Source: SHZI01 sp041396045 (lineage in GTDB: Bacteria > Pseudomonadota > Gammaproteobacteria > Steroidobacterales > GCA-2729495). Taken from it: a stretch of 64,000 bases of DNA. Below, one piece after another: positions 38,248 through 48,072 of this stretch (its first letter is position 1; each line of letters begins with the position of its first letter). The notes under the pieces are model-generated. The model made no database searches. It saw only the letters and a list, made by a program, of their open reading frames with translations, and was not told where the DNA came from. Location: contig JAWKZI010000002.1 in assembly GCA_041396045.1 (NCBI GenBank), positions 1-64,000 of the forward strand, written 5' to 3'. The position numbers and the translations under genes were made by a program.

Positions 38248-39127
38248 ATGGCCATTTCTGCAAGTCTGGTCAAAGACCTGCGTGAACGGACCGGCGCCGG
38301 CATGATGGAGTGCAAGCGTGCGCTGGTCGATACCGACGGTAACCTCGACGGTGCCGTTGAATTGTTGCGAACGCGTGGTCAGGCCAAGGCGGAAAAGAAG
38401 GCTGGCCGGATTGCGACCGAAGGTCAGGTGCTCACGGCCCGGAGTCCTGGCGGCGATGTTGTCGTTATCCTCGAAGTCAACTGTGAGACCGACTTTGTGG
38501 CGAACGACAGGTTTTTTCAGGAATTTGCCCAGAGTGCCGCCGAAATTGCTGTCCGGGAGCAGCCAGCCACCATTGAGGCTCTGATGGCCCTGCGCCTGGC
38601 GGACGGTCGATCTCTGGAGGAGGCGCGCCGCGATCTGGTGGCGAAGATCGGCGAAAACGTCAGCATCAGACGCTTCGAGTACCTGCGGCCAGTCGGCCAT
38701 CCCTGGCCAGCTATATGCACGGGACGCGTATCGGTGTGCTGGTGGACCTGGAGGGCGGTGACCTGAACTCGGCAAGGATCTGGCCATGCACATTGCTGCC
38801 AGCAATCCACGCTTCCTGACCGCGGACGAGGTGCCGGAGACACTCAAGACGAGTGAGCGCCGAATTCTGACGGAGCAGGCAGCGGGCGAGGGCAAGCCGG
38901 CCGAAATTGTCGCCAAGATGGTCGAGGGGCGGCTGCGCAAGTACCTGAATGAAGTTGCCCTGGTCGGACAGCCGTTCGTCAAGGACCCTGACATCACCGT
39001 TGCGAAACTTCTGAAGGACCGTGGCGCCCGGATTCACCGGTTTGTGCGACTGGAGGTTGGCGAGGGCATCGAGAAGAAGTCCGAGAATATCGCCGACGCC
39101 GTAGCCGCAATGAACTCTGCGGGTTGA
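38248..39127 (+). CDS. tsf: Elongation factor Ts, frameshifted
   Basis: ATG at 38248 preceded by ACAGGAGAC. The first frame carries LVKDLRERTGAGMMECKRAL and the EF-Tu contact ILEVNCETDFVAND. Near 38700 it shifts; the short stretch LASYMHGTRIGVLVDLEGG is read in a second frame, and from about 38775 the sequence DLAMHIAASNPRF through the stop is in a third frame. The total is about 293 residues, normal for EF-Ts. It recycles EF-Tu-GDP. An extra C and a missing G explain the break. Confidence 0.92.
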
Positions 39128-39265
39128 TCGGCAAAGGTCGATCCATACCAGGCCGGGGCCGGCATGCCGGGTTCCGGCCTTGCGGAACCCGGTGTCGGCA
39201 ATATCCGGTAGAATTCCGCCTCCATTGATTCTGCGGCGATTTCCGCCGCGTCCGGTTGATTTTTG

Positions 39266-40015
39266 ATGAACGACGCACCCCCGGTCTACAGGCGCATTCT
39301 GCTCAAGGTCAGCGGTGAAGCCCTCATGGGCAACGGCGACTATGGCATTGACCCTGATGTGCTTGTGCGGGTTGCCAGGGAAGCGAAGGAAGTCATCGCC
39401 CTCGGCGCTCAGCTGGGGATTGTGATTGGCGGTGGCAATATTTTCCGTGGCGCGGGCCTGGCCCGGGCCGGCATGGATCGGGTCACCGGCGACCACATGG
39501 GCATGCTGGCAACAGTAATCAATGCGCTGGCCCTGCAGGATGCCCTGGAGCGGGTTGGCGCCCACGCCAGGGTCATGTCGGCCCTGCAGATCCACGAGGT
39601 CAGCGAAGACTACATTCGACGCCGGGCCATCCGCCATCTGGAAAAGGGCCGGGTAACAATTTTCGCAGCCGGAACCGGCAATCCATTCTTTACGACGGAT
39701 ACCGCTGCCGCTTTGCGCGCGATCGAGATCGGTGCCGACATACTGGTGAAAGGTACGAAGGTCGACGGCGTCTATACTGCTGATCCGGTCACCAATCCCG
39801 CGGCGAGTCGCTATGATCACCTCACCTTCGATCGGGTGATCAACGACAAGCTGAATGTCATGGACACAACCGCCATTGTCATGTGCCGAGAAAACAATGT
39901 CCCGATCCGCGTATTCAATCTGCAGGTCCCTGGAGAACTGCTGCGCCTGGTTCGGGGAGGCAATGTCGGAACTCTGGTAACCAGCAGCATGGTTGCCACC
40001 AGGTCCGGGGCATAG
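39266..40015 (+). CDS. pyrH: Uridylate kinase
   Basis: A protein of 249 residues from the ATG at 39266 (a TTG codon just before it is less likely). Motifs: ILLKVSGEALMG, IVIGGGNIFRG, GTGNPFFTTDTAA and KGTKVDGVYTADP, all of the bacterial amino-acid-kinase-fold UMP kinase. It makes UDP for nucleotides and cell-wall precursors. Sits between tsf and frr as in most proteobacteria. Confidence 0.96.
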   Translation: MNDAPPVYRRILLKVSGEALMGNGDYGIDPDVLVRVAREAKEVIALGAQLGIVIGGGNIFRGAGLARAGMDRVTGDHMGMLATVINALALQDALERVGAHARVMSALQIHEVSEDYIRRRAIRHLEKGRVTIFAAGTGNPFFTTDTAAALRAIEIGADILVKGTKVDGVYTADPVTNPAASRYDHLTFDRVINDKLNVMDTTAIVMCRENNVPIRVFNLQVPGELLRLVRGGNVGTLVTSSMVATRSGA

Positions 40016-40024
40016 GGAGTTGCC

Positions 40025-40582
40025 ATGATCGAAGAAATTCACCAGGACACGGATCAACGCATGGCCAAGTGCGTCACAGCACTGGGGCAGGCATTACGTA
40101 AACTACGTACCGGAAGAGCCCACCCGAGTTTGTTGGAGCATCTTATGGTGGAGTATTACGGAACCACGGTCCCGCTGACCCAGACCGCAAATATCGCCAT
40201 TGAGGATGCGCGGACCCTGACGGTAACGCCATGGGAAAAGGGCATGGTTGCCACAATTGAGAAGGCAATCATGACCGCCAATCTCGGCTTTACACCGGTA
40301 ACTGCAGGAACCGTGATTCGTGTGCCATTGCCGGTGCTGACCGAAGAGCGCCGCAAGGACCTTGCAAAGCTGGTAAAGCATGAAGCGGAACTGGCCCGGG
40401 TTTCCGTCCGCAATGTCAGGCGTGATGCCATGTCGGACCTCAAGGAAGCGCTCAAGGAAAAGCTGATCACTGAAGATAGTGAACGGCAGGCCACGACCCA
40501 GATTCAGGAACTGACGGACAAGCATGTGGCCGACATCGACAGAATCTCTGACGAGAAGCAAAAAGAAGTAATGGAGTTCTGA
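40025..40582 (+). CDS. frr: Ribosome recycling factor
   Basis: A protein of 185 residues, normal RRF length. MAKCVTALGQALRKLRTGRAHPSLLE and the middle ANIAIEDARTLTVTPWEKG are family signatures, and the C terminus forms the long helical arm. It splits post-termination ribosomes with EF-G. Ten bases after pyrH. Confidence 0.97.
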   Translation: MIEEIHQDTDQRMAKCVTALGQALRKLRTGRAHPSLLEHLMVEYYGTTVPLTQTANIAIEDARTLTVTPWEKGMVATIEKAIMTANLGFTPVTAGTVIRVPLPVLTEERRKDLAKLVKHEAELARVSVRNVRRDAMSDLKEALKEKLITEDSERQATTQIQELTDKHVADIDRISDEKQKEVMEF

Positions 40583-40632
40583 CCATTTTCCGGCGCAGCA
40601 CCAGGGACGGGAACTTTCTGAGCGACAGTGGC

Positions 40633-41421
40633 ATGAGCAGCAACGACACTGGCAGCAGCAGAACCGCCGCAGACAGCAGCGAACCGATACCACCGCTGGT
40701 TCGGCCCACGCATGTTGCCATCATCATGGACGGCAACGGCCGCTGGGCTACATGCCACGGCAAGCCACGGCATGCCGGTCACCGTGCTGGCGTCAAAGCC
40801 GCCCGTGAGGTCGTGGAAGCCTGTGCAGAATCCAACGTCAAGGTTCTGACACTTTTTGCCTTCAGCAGCGAAAACTGGAAGCGGCCCCCGAGCGAAGTTG
40901 ATGCCCTGATGCGTCTTTTTGTCGAGGTGTTGCAGCGAGAAGTTGACACCCTCCACCAGAACGATATTCAGCTACGCTTCATCGGTGCCCGGGACAGCCT
41001 GCCAACCATTCTTCGCAAGCGCATGGCCGATGCCGAAGCGCGGACAGCCAACAATTCGCGAATGACGCTGGTACTTGCCGTGGCTTATGGCGGGCAGTGG
41101 GATATGGTGCAGGCGGTGCGACGCATTACCCAGAAAGTGCGCTCCGGTGACCTGGACCCGGCAGATATCGATGAAGCGTTGATCGATCGGCACAGGGCCC
41201 TGGCGGGTCTTCCGGCACCCGATCTTCTGATTCGTACCGGCGGGGAGCAACGGGTCAGCAACTTCCTGCTATGGGACCTCGCCTACACGGAACTGTGTTT
41301 TACTGACACACTTTGGCCGGACTTCGGTACCGATCAGATTTCCTTCGCCCTTAATGCCTACGGTCAGAGACAGCGTCGTTTTGGACTGACCGGTGATCAA
41401 CTTGAAGCGGTAGGCGACTGA
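40633..41421 (+). CDS. uppS: Undecaprenyl diphosphate synthase (cis-prenyltransferase)
   Basis: A protein of 262 residues. HVAIIMDGNGRWA contains the catalytic Asp, and LFAFSSENWKRP and LIRTGGEQRVSNFLLWDLAYTEL are UppS signatures. It elongates farnesyl diphosphate with isopentenyl units to the C55 lipid that carries cell-wall and EPS sugars. It needs isopentenyl diphosphate, although dxr, ispD and ispF are missing from their usual places in this window. Confidence 0.96.
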   Translation: MSSNDTGSSRTAADSSEPIPPLVRPTHVAIIMDGNGRWATCHGKPRHAGHRAGVKAAREVVEACAESNVKVLTLFAFSSENWKRPPSEVDALMRLFVEVLQREVDTLHQNDIQLRFIGARDSLPTILRKRMADAEARTANNSRMTLVLAVAYGGQWDMVQAVRRITQKVRSGDLDPADIDEALIDRHRALAGLPAPDLLIRTGGEQRVSNFLLWDLAYTELCFTDTLWPDFGTDQISFALNAYGQRQRRFGLTGDQLEAVGD

Positions 41422-41455
41422 GCGCTTCCCGCCCATTAGCGGGGTATAACCAGCC

Positions 41456-42265
41456 ATGAGCCAGCTGAAGCAGCGCGTCTTCACTGCCATCCCGTTGCTA
41501 CTGGTACTGGTACTGGTGCTGTTCGTTGCGCCGTACTGGTTGGCCGCCGGCTTGAGTGCCGTTCTATTCGTGGTCGCTGCGTGGGAATGGGCGGTGTTCC
41601 TGCGATTGCCGTGGCCAGGAGCACGTATTTTCTACACCGTGCTGACGGCCCTGCTGTTGTCGATGGTTGCCTGGCTGGTGCCGGGCCTCATTTCCCTGAA
41701 GGTTGTGCTCTGGATCGCCCTGGCATGGTGGGCATGGGCGTTTCTGTGGGTGCTCGATACCCAACGTCCATGCCATCCGCGTTGGCCGCTCTCGCGGGCT
41801 GGCTGGTTCTGGTGCCATGCTGGGCGGCCCTGATTGCCATTCTCGGTAATTCGGCTCAGGGCCCGGAATTGCTGCTGCTGGCGTTGGCAATAGTCTTTGC
41901 AGTGACAGTGGCGCCTATTTCATGGGTCGGCGCTTTGGGCGGATCAAACTGGCTCCCCGGGTAAGTCCCGGGAAGACCTGGGAAGGACTCTTCGGCGGCA
42001 TAGGGCTGGCGGCGTTGGTCGCGGCGGGCGGCGGCCTGCTACTTGGGCTTCCATTGGCATTTATCGTTCCGGTGGGCGTTGGTGTTTCTGCCCTGTCGTT
42101 GTCGGGGATCTCACGGAAAGCATGTTTAAAAGGAGTGCCGGCGTGAAAGATAGCGGCAACCTGATTCCGGGTCACGGCGGGGTACTGGACCGCCTTGACA
42201 GCATCACTGCCGCCATGCCGCTGTATGCGCTGGCCATGTCCTGGCACGGGATTCTGGCAGCCTGA
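41456..42265 (+). CDS. cdsA: Phosphatidate cytidylyltransferase, frameshifted
   Basis: The membrane protein is split over at least four frames: residues from MSQLKQRVFTAI to WAWAFLWVL (41456-41755), then LAALAGWLVLVPCWAALIA (to about 41920), then FMGRRFGRIKLAPRVSPGKTWEGLFGG (to about 42110), and last GDLTESMFKR and DSGNLIPGHGGVLDRLDS to a TGA at 42263-42265. The last piece contains the CdsA signature. The enzyme makes CDP-diacylglycerol for phospholipids. It is essential, so indel errors are the likely cause. Confidence 0.88.
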
Positions 42266-42413
42266 ATCGCTGGATGGGCCAGTTCTTGCTGCGCCGCCGT
42301 TAATGTACTTGTCAGCTTCGCCATCTTTCGTATCTGATCAGGTGCACACATCCGTCGGGTGTTTGCAAAGTTCGACAGGGCAAGCCCATGCGTAATGCCT
42401 TAAGATTCGCGCC

Positions 42414-43777
42414 ATGTCGCAAATAATGACCTCGGCTCTGGCCTTCGTGGCGGCGATCGGCCTCCTTGTCGCCATTCATGAATATGGTCACTACATCGTG
42501 GCCCGCCTTTGTGGTGTCAAGGTTCTGCGCTATTCGATCGGTTTTGGCCGTGTGCTCTGGTCGAAGCGAGCCGGTCCGGATCAGACGGAGTACTGCCTGT
42601 CGGCGATTCCGCTGGGTGGTTACGTCAAGTTGCTTGATGAGCGTGACTGCGCAGTGACCTTCGCGGAACGCGACCGGGCTTTCAACCGCCAGTCAGCGCC
42701 GACCAAGGTCGCCATTCTGTCGGCCGGTCCGGCATTTAATCTCTTGTTCGCGATCGCCGCCTATACCGCCATGTTCATGGCGGGTGTTCCTGGCATGAAG
42801 CCGGTTATCGGTACGGTCGAACCCGGAACGGTGGCCGCCAGCGCCGGCCTGCACGACGGTGATCTGATCGTTGCGGTTGGCGACCAGCCAGTCCGGACCT
42901 GGGAATCGGCAACGCTTGCCATGCTGGACGACATGCTGGCCGACGGTGCCATCCGTCTGGAAGTTGCTGACGAGCGTGGTGACAAGCGCTCGGCCACAAT
43001 GTTGACCGCTGGCCGCGAGTCCGCCCTGACCGAGCCGGGAAAGCTGTTCACCGAGCTGGGCCTGAAACCCTGGTCGCCGGAGCCTGATCGCGTGATCAGC
43101 GCCATCACACCGGACAGCCCGGCTGACAAGGCCGGCTTGTTGCCGGGCGACCGGCTGGTGTCCACCAATGGCGAAAGCGTGAAGTCCCTTGGCGAGTGGA
43201 TCAGTTACATACGGGCCCGACCCGGTGAAACGGTTGATATCACCGTTGAGCGTGACGATCAGCCGCTTGAGCTGCCGGTGCAGATTGGCACGGTAAAGAC
43301 CGATGACGGAACAATCGGGCAGATTGGTGCCGCATTCGCCATGCCTGAGGGTGTGCTGGAAAGCATGCGCACAGAGGAGCGCTATGGCCCGCTGCAGTCG
43401 CTGGAGCGGGGTGTGGCAGGACCTGGGAAATGAGCACTGACGTTACGGATGATCGGTCGTATGGTAACCGGCGATGTCTCGCCGAAAAACATCAGCGGGC
43501 CGATCAATATTGCCCAATACGCCGGCATGAGTGCCTCATTCGGCGTTACCGCATTCCTGAGCTTCCTGGCCATCGTCAGCATCAGTCTGGGCGTGCTCAA
43601 CCTGTTGCCCATCCCGATGCTGGATGGCGGGCAGATCGCCTATACACTTGTTGAAACACTCAAAGGTGGTCCCTTGTCTGAACGCGCCCAGATCATCGGC
43701 CAGCAAGTCGGCATTGCGTTCTTGCTGGTCCTGATGAGTTTGCCTTCTACAACGATATCGCGCGACTTCTCAGTTAG
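42414..43777 (+). CDS. rseP: Site-2 protease RseP, frameshifted
   Basis: A zinc membrane protease: HEYGH at residues 22-26 and LLPIPMLDGG near the end form the active site; PDZ sequence lies between. It cleaves anti-sigma factors in envelope stress. The first frame stops at 43433; after two indels near 43420-43445 reading continues as MIGRMVTGDVSPKNISGPINIA. A missing T in the T-run at 43740 hides the natural end (FYNDIARLLS then TAG at 43775-43777). The 148-base gap before it, where dxr usually sits, holds no gene. Confidence 0.92.
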
Positions 43778-43784
43778 TTTCCTG

Positions 43785-46229
43785 ATGCGTTTTCGAGCGG
43801 TGCTCTCAGCTACTGTCCGCGGCCTGTTGCCGGCCATTATGTTGACCGTGCTGTCGGCCATGCCGGGCCTGGCGGTTGCCCAGCAGCCGGATCCTGCAGC
43901 CGCCACCGGGGCGGCGGGGCTGGTCGTGCGCGGTATTCGCGTTGAAGGCCTGCAGAGGATCGCCGAAGGCACGGTATTCAACTATCTGCCGATCAATATC
44001 GGCGACCAGATCGACGAGAACCGGATCCGGGAGGCCATTCGCGCCGTTTACAGCACCGGGTTCTTTCGCGACGTCGAGATGCGCTGGGACAACGGTACCC
44101 TGGTGGTTGTGGTTGCCGAACGTCCGTCGATTGCTGATTTCACCATCACCGGCAACAAGGACATCAAGACCGAGGATCTGAAGGAGCCCTTGGCGCGGAT
44201 CGGACTCAAGAAAGGCCGTACGTTCAACCAGTCCGTACTGGACGAGGTTGAGCAATCCCTGACCGATCAATATTTCAGTCGTGGCAAGTATGCGGCGACG
44301 ATCAAGGCCGAGGTTAATGACCTGCCCGACAACAAGGTCGATATTGCCATCACGATCAAGGAGGGCGATCGGGCCAGAATCCGCCAGATCAACCTGGTGG
44401 GCAACACGAGTTTTTCGGACAAGGAATTGCTTGGCCAGTTTGAGCTGAAAACGCCCGACTGGCTCTCGTGGATTCGTCAGGACGACCGATACTCCCGCGA
44501 GGCGCTCTCGGGTGATCTGGAAAAGCTGCGATCGTTCTATATGGATCGCGGCTTTGCCGACTTCGGCGTGGAATCCACCCAGGTCGCAATTTCGCCCGAC
44601 AAGGGCGATATTTTTATCACGATCAACCTGGTTGAAGGCGAGCGCTACAAGATCAGCGACGTGCGGCTTGGTGGCGAACTGGTGTTGTCCGAGGCCCAAC
44701 TGAACCCGTTTGTACAGGTCAAGCCGGGACAGACCTACTCCCAGCGTCTGATTACGCAAAGTGCCGACCTGATCCGCCTGCGACTGTCGGAGGAAGGTTA
44801 TGCCTTTGCCACGGTGGAGCCGGTGCCGGAACTTGACCGGGAAGCCAAGACGGCTGCAGTGACCCTCTATGTGGAGCCGAAAAAGCGTGTTTATGTACGG
44901 CGGGTCAATTTCAATGGGACCTCGTCGGTCAATGATGAGGTCTTCCGCCGCGAGTTGCGCCAGTTCGAAGGCGCCTATCTGTCGAACAGCCGGCTTGAAC
45001 GCTCGAAGATCCGTATTCAGCGTCTGCCCTATATTGAAAAGGTGGAGGAGAACACCAATCCGGTACCTGGTACGCCGGATCTGGTCGATCTGGACTTCAA
45101 TATCACCGAGGGGCTTCCGGGGCAGTTCGGTGGCGGGGTGGGCTACTCCGAGTCCCAGAAGCTGATTCTGAATGGCAGCTTTGTACACACGAACTTCATG
45201 GGCTCGGGTAATCGCGTGCAGGCCGACATCAACTCCGGGCGCTATCGGACGGTCTACAGCTTCGCATTTACCGATCCCTACACCACGATCAACGAGGTGA
45301 GCCGCACCATCAGCTTTGCCTACCGGGATATCACCCAGTTCACATCCCAGGCGTCTGATTTTTCGACCAAGACCCTGTCTGCATCCGTTGAGTACAGTTA
45401 TCCACTGACCGAGTATCAGCGGCTCATTCTGGGCGGGACCTGGCAGAGTGCAGAATTGCTGTCCGACAGTTTCAGCAGCCGTCAGGCCCAGCAGTGGGTG
45501 CGCAACAACGGCAAGAGCGAGACAAGCTTCGTCAATGGCGGCGCCATTTACACGTCGGACTTTGACACCTTTGAGATGGTCGCCGGCTGGGTTTACGATA
45601 GTCGCAACCGGTCGCTGTTTGCCGATCGTGGCGCCCGCCACCGACTGGTTGCCAACACAACGATTCCGGGCAGTGACGTCGAGTACTTCACGATCAACTA
45701 CAACTATCAGCAGTATGTGCCGCTAACCCGTTGGGCAACAATGCTTTTCAAGGTTGACCTGGGATATGGTGACGCCTTCGGCGACACCACCTCGCTGCCA
45801 CCCTACAAAAACTACTTTGGCGGCGGCCCGGACACCGTTCGTGGCTTTCGCGAGAATGAACTGGGCCCCAAGGACGACTTCGGCAATCCGTACGGTGGCG
45901 ATACCCTCGTGTCCGGGCAGGCTGAACTGTTATTGCCCATTCCTGAAAAGTGGCAGTCGAAGGCCCGCTTCTCCCTGTTTTATGATGTTGGTAATGTGTA
46001 CTCCCTGGGCAATGTCGAGTTTTATGACAAGCAGGGCGTCAACCCGATCAAGTATGATTTCAGCACTGAAAACCTGAAGCAGTCAGTCGGTATAGCCGCT
46101 CAATGGCTGGCACCTCTCGGACTGTTTCGTTTCAGCTACGCCCTCCCGCTCAATGCGGAGAGTGGCACCACGAGCCTCTATGGTGACGATACGGAGCGGT
46201 TCCAGTTTTCCATCGGCGGCGCCTTCTAG
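43785..46229 (+). CDS. bamA: Outer membrane protein assembly factor BamA
   Basis: A protein of 814 residues from the ATG at 43785, seven bases after the true rseP stop. A signal peptide ends GLAVA near residue 32. Five POTRA repeats follow (for example VRGIRVEGLQRIAEGTVFNYL), then the Omp85 barrel with GGGPDTVRGF and a terminal FSIGGAF, the usual C-terminal phenylalanine signature. It inserts beta-barrel proteins into the outer membrane. An apparent joined RseP-BamA frame is an artefact of one missing base. Confidence 0.96.
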   Translation: MRFRAVLSATVRGLLPAIMLTVLSAMPGLAVAQQPDPAAATGAAGLVVRGIRVEGLQRIAEGTVFNYLPINIGDQIDENRIREAIRAVYSTGFFRDVEMRWDNGTLVVVVAERPSIADFTITGNKDIKTEDLKEPLARIGLKKGRTFNQSVLDEVEQSLTDQYFSRGKYAATIKAEVNDLPDNKVDIAITIKEGDRARIRQINLVGNTSFSDKELLGQFELKTPDWLSWIRQDDRYSREALSGDLEKLRSFYMDRGFADFGVESTQVAISPDKGDIFITINLVEGERYKISDVRLGGELVLSEAQLNPFVQVKPGQTYSQRLITQSADLIRLRLSEEGYAFATVEPVPELDREAKTAAVTLYVEPKKRVYVRRVNFNGTSSVNDEVFRRELRQFEGAYLSNSRLERSKIRIQRLPYIEKVEENTNPVPGTPDLVDLDFNITEGLPGQFGGGVGYSESQKLILNGSFVHTNFMGSGNRVQADINSGRYRTVYSFAFTDPYTTINEVSRTISFAYRDITQFTSQASDFSTKTLSASVEYSYPLTEYQRLILGGTWQSAELLSDSFSSRQAQQWVRNNGKSETSFVNGGAIYTSDFDTFEMVAGWVYDSRNRSLFADRGARHRLVANTTIPGSDVEYFTINYNYQQYVPLTRWATMLFKVDLGYGDAFGDTTSLPPYKNYFGGGPDTVRGFRENELGPKDDFGNPYGGDTLVSGQAELLLPIPEKWQSKARFSLFYDVGNVYSLGNVEFYDKQGVNPIKYDFSTENLKQSVGIAAQWLAPLGLFRFSYALPLNAESGTTSLYGDDTERFQFSIGGAF

Positions 46230-46305
46230 ACACTACTACGACAAATCGGGTGCATGATCCGGCGTATTGCGGGGTCCTGCCTCAATCATCCGGCAAGGGA
46301 ACAAA

Positions 46306-46861
46306 ATGTTGCACATGAAGAAGCACAGCGTAATTTCAGCTTTCAAGTTAACCGCAGTAGTGTCGGCCATTTTTCTTTTTTCGGCCCCGCTGTTGCCATC
46401 AACGGCAGACGCGCAAGTCAAGCCGCTCAAGGTTGGCTTCGTCAATGTCCAGCGGCTGCTGATTGAATCACCGCAGGCGAATGCGGCCAACAAGTCCCTG
46501 GAAAATGAATTTGCACCCCGTCAGCGGGATCTGGTTGCCAAACAAAAGTCGTTCAAGGACCGTGCGGACAAGTTCCAGAAAGACAGCGCTGTAATGGGCG
46601 CCGATGAGCGACGCAATACCGAGAACGATCTGCGTCGCGACGAGCGCGAGCTGTCGCGCCAGGTCGATGAGCTTCGCGAGGATCTGAACAATCGCAAAAA
46701 CGAAGAGCTTCGGGAAGCTGCGGGTCGATGTGTTGCGGGAGATTGAAGCCTTTGCCAAGCAGGGCGGCTACGATCTCATTGTCAGCGATGCGCTTTACGT
46801 CAATCCGACGCTGGACGTCACCAGCCAGGTGCTGCAGGCTTTGCAGAGTCGCGCCAAGTAA
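46306..46861 (+). CDS. skp: Periplasmic chaperone Skp/OmpH, frameshifted
   Basis: ATG at 46306 or 46315. A signal peptide ends ADAQ near residue 36, followed by VGFVNVQRLLIESPQA and a long charged coiled coil. The first frame stops at 46746; conserved sequence resumes upstream of that in another frame as VLREIEAFAKQGGYDLIVSD and ends QALQSRAK at 46861. One indel near 46725 is enough. Skp holds unfolded outer-membrane proteins for BamA, its neighbour. Confidence 0.88.
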
Positions 46862-46956
46862 CAATTGTCGCGCGATGGTCGCCATTGGTGATGCATGGCC
46901 ATCGTGCCGGGTTCATCAGGGTGGATCCAGGGCTGCAAGTTTGAGGAACTAAGCGG

Positions 46957-48072
46957 ATGGGAGTCAGTCTGGGTCAGCTTGCAGTGCGTTACGGCTGTGA
47001 GTTGCGGGGTGACCCGGAGCGGGTGGTGGAGCGGGTGGCGACGCTTGATTCAGCAGATGACCGCTCGCTGACATTCCTCGCCAATCCGGCCTACCGCAGC
47101 AAACTCGCTGCCACACGGGCTGGCGCTGTTGTTCTGACCGCTGCTGATGCCGACGCTTGTCCTGTGGCCAGCCTGGTGTCAGCCAACCCCTACGTAGTCT
47201 ACGCGCACGCGGCTGTGGAGCTGCATCCCCCAGCGCCCGTAGAGCCCGGGATTCACCCGTTCGCCATCGTCACAACAGGCTCGACGATACCGCCGTCCTG
47301 CCAATTGGGTCCCGGGGTTGTCATTGGCCGCCAGGTTGTTATCGGCGAGCGGGTTGTGATTGGTCCGAACTCGATCGTCGGCGATCGGGTGAAAATCGGC
47401 GATGACACGCAGATCATGCCGGGCGTGGTGGTTTATGCGGGCACCCGGATTGGCGCCAGATGTGTATTGCATACCGGCGTTGTGCTGGGTTCGGACGGCT
47501 TCGGTTTTGCACGTGAGCGCGACGGGACGCATGTCAAGGTGCCCCAGCTTGGCAGTGTCGTTGTCGGTAACGACGTGGAGATCGGCGCCAATACAACCAT
47601 TGATCGCGGCGCCATCGACGATACGGTGATCGGCAACGGCGTGAAGCTCGATAACCAGATTCAGGTTGGCCACAATGTGCGTATCGGCGACCACACCGTG
47701 ATTGCGGCGCAGACCGGCATTTCCGGCAGTGCCACAATTGGTGCTCGCTGCATTGTGGGTGGCAAGGCCGGGTTTGCCGGTCACATTGTCGTTGTGGATG
47801 ACGTGGTAATTGGTGGCGGTACCAGTGTCACAGGGTCGATCCGGACGGCCGGGGTCTATGCCGGTGGCGGTACCCCGGCAGATACCCTGCCAAGATGGCG
47901 ACGGAATATGGCACGTTTCAGTCAGCTTGATGACATGGCCAAGCGACTGCGGGCTCTGGAGCGGCGCCTGATATCGTCTGGTGACGTTGAATCGCCTGGC
48001 AAAGACGGGTCGGCTGCCGACAAGCGGCCGGCAGATATAGTGTTGAAGACTCGTGGGAAAGACGCCAAGTGA
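46957..48072 (+). CDS. lpxD: UDP-3-O-acyl-glucosamine N-acyltransferase
   Basis: A protein of 371 residues, about 30 longer than the Escherichia coli form because of a charged C-terminal tail. An N-terminal uridine-binding domain (LTFLANPAYRSKL) precedes hexapeptide repeats (VVIGRQVVIGERVVIG) with the catalytic His region GVVLGSDGFGFA. It adds the second acyl chain in lipid A synthesis. Its stop overlaps the lpxA GTG by four bases, leaving no room for the fabZ gene usually found there. Confidence 0.95.
   Translation: MGVSLGQLAVRYGCELRGDPERVVERVATLDSADDRSLTFLANPAYRSKLAATRAGAVVLTAADADACPVASLVSANPYVVYAHAAVELHPPAPVEPGIHPFAIVTTGSTIPPSCQLGPGVVIGRQVVIGERVVIGPNSIVGDRVKIGDDTQIMPGVVVYAGTRIGARCVLHTGVVLGSDGFGFARERDGTHVKVPQLGSVVVGNDVEIGANTTIDRGAIDDTVIGNGVKLDNQIQVGHNVRIGDHTVIAAQTGISGSATIGARCIVGGKAGFAGHIVVVDDVVIGGGTSVTGSIRTAGVYAGGGTPADTLPRWRRNMARFSQLDDMAKRLRALERRLISSGDVESPGKDGSAADKRPADIVLKTRGKDAK

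Noticed and set aside
43806..45641. A 611-residue open frame antisense to bamA
   Set aside because: High GC and codon bias leave the reverse frame open. It has no recognisable domain and lies wholly inside a certain gene.
43449..46229. A single 926-residue frame that seems to fuse the end of RseP to BamA
   Set aside because: Restoring one T in the run at 43740 gives a natural RseP end with a stop at 43775-43777, and BamA then starts at its own ATG with a signal peptide. The fusion is an artefact.
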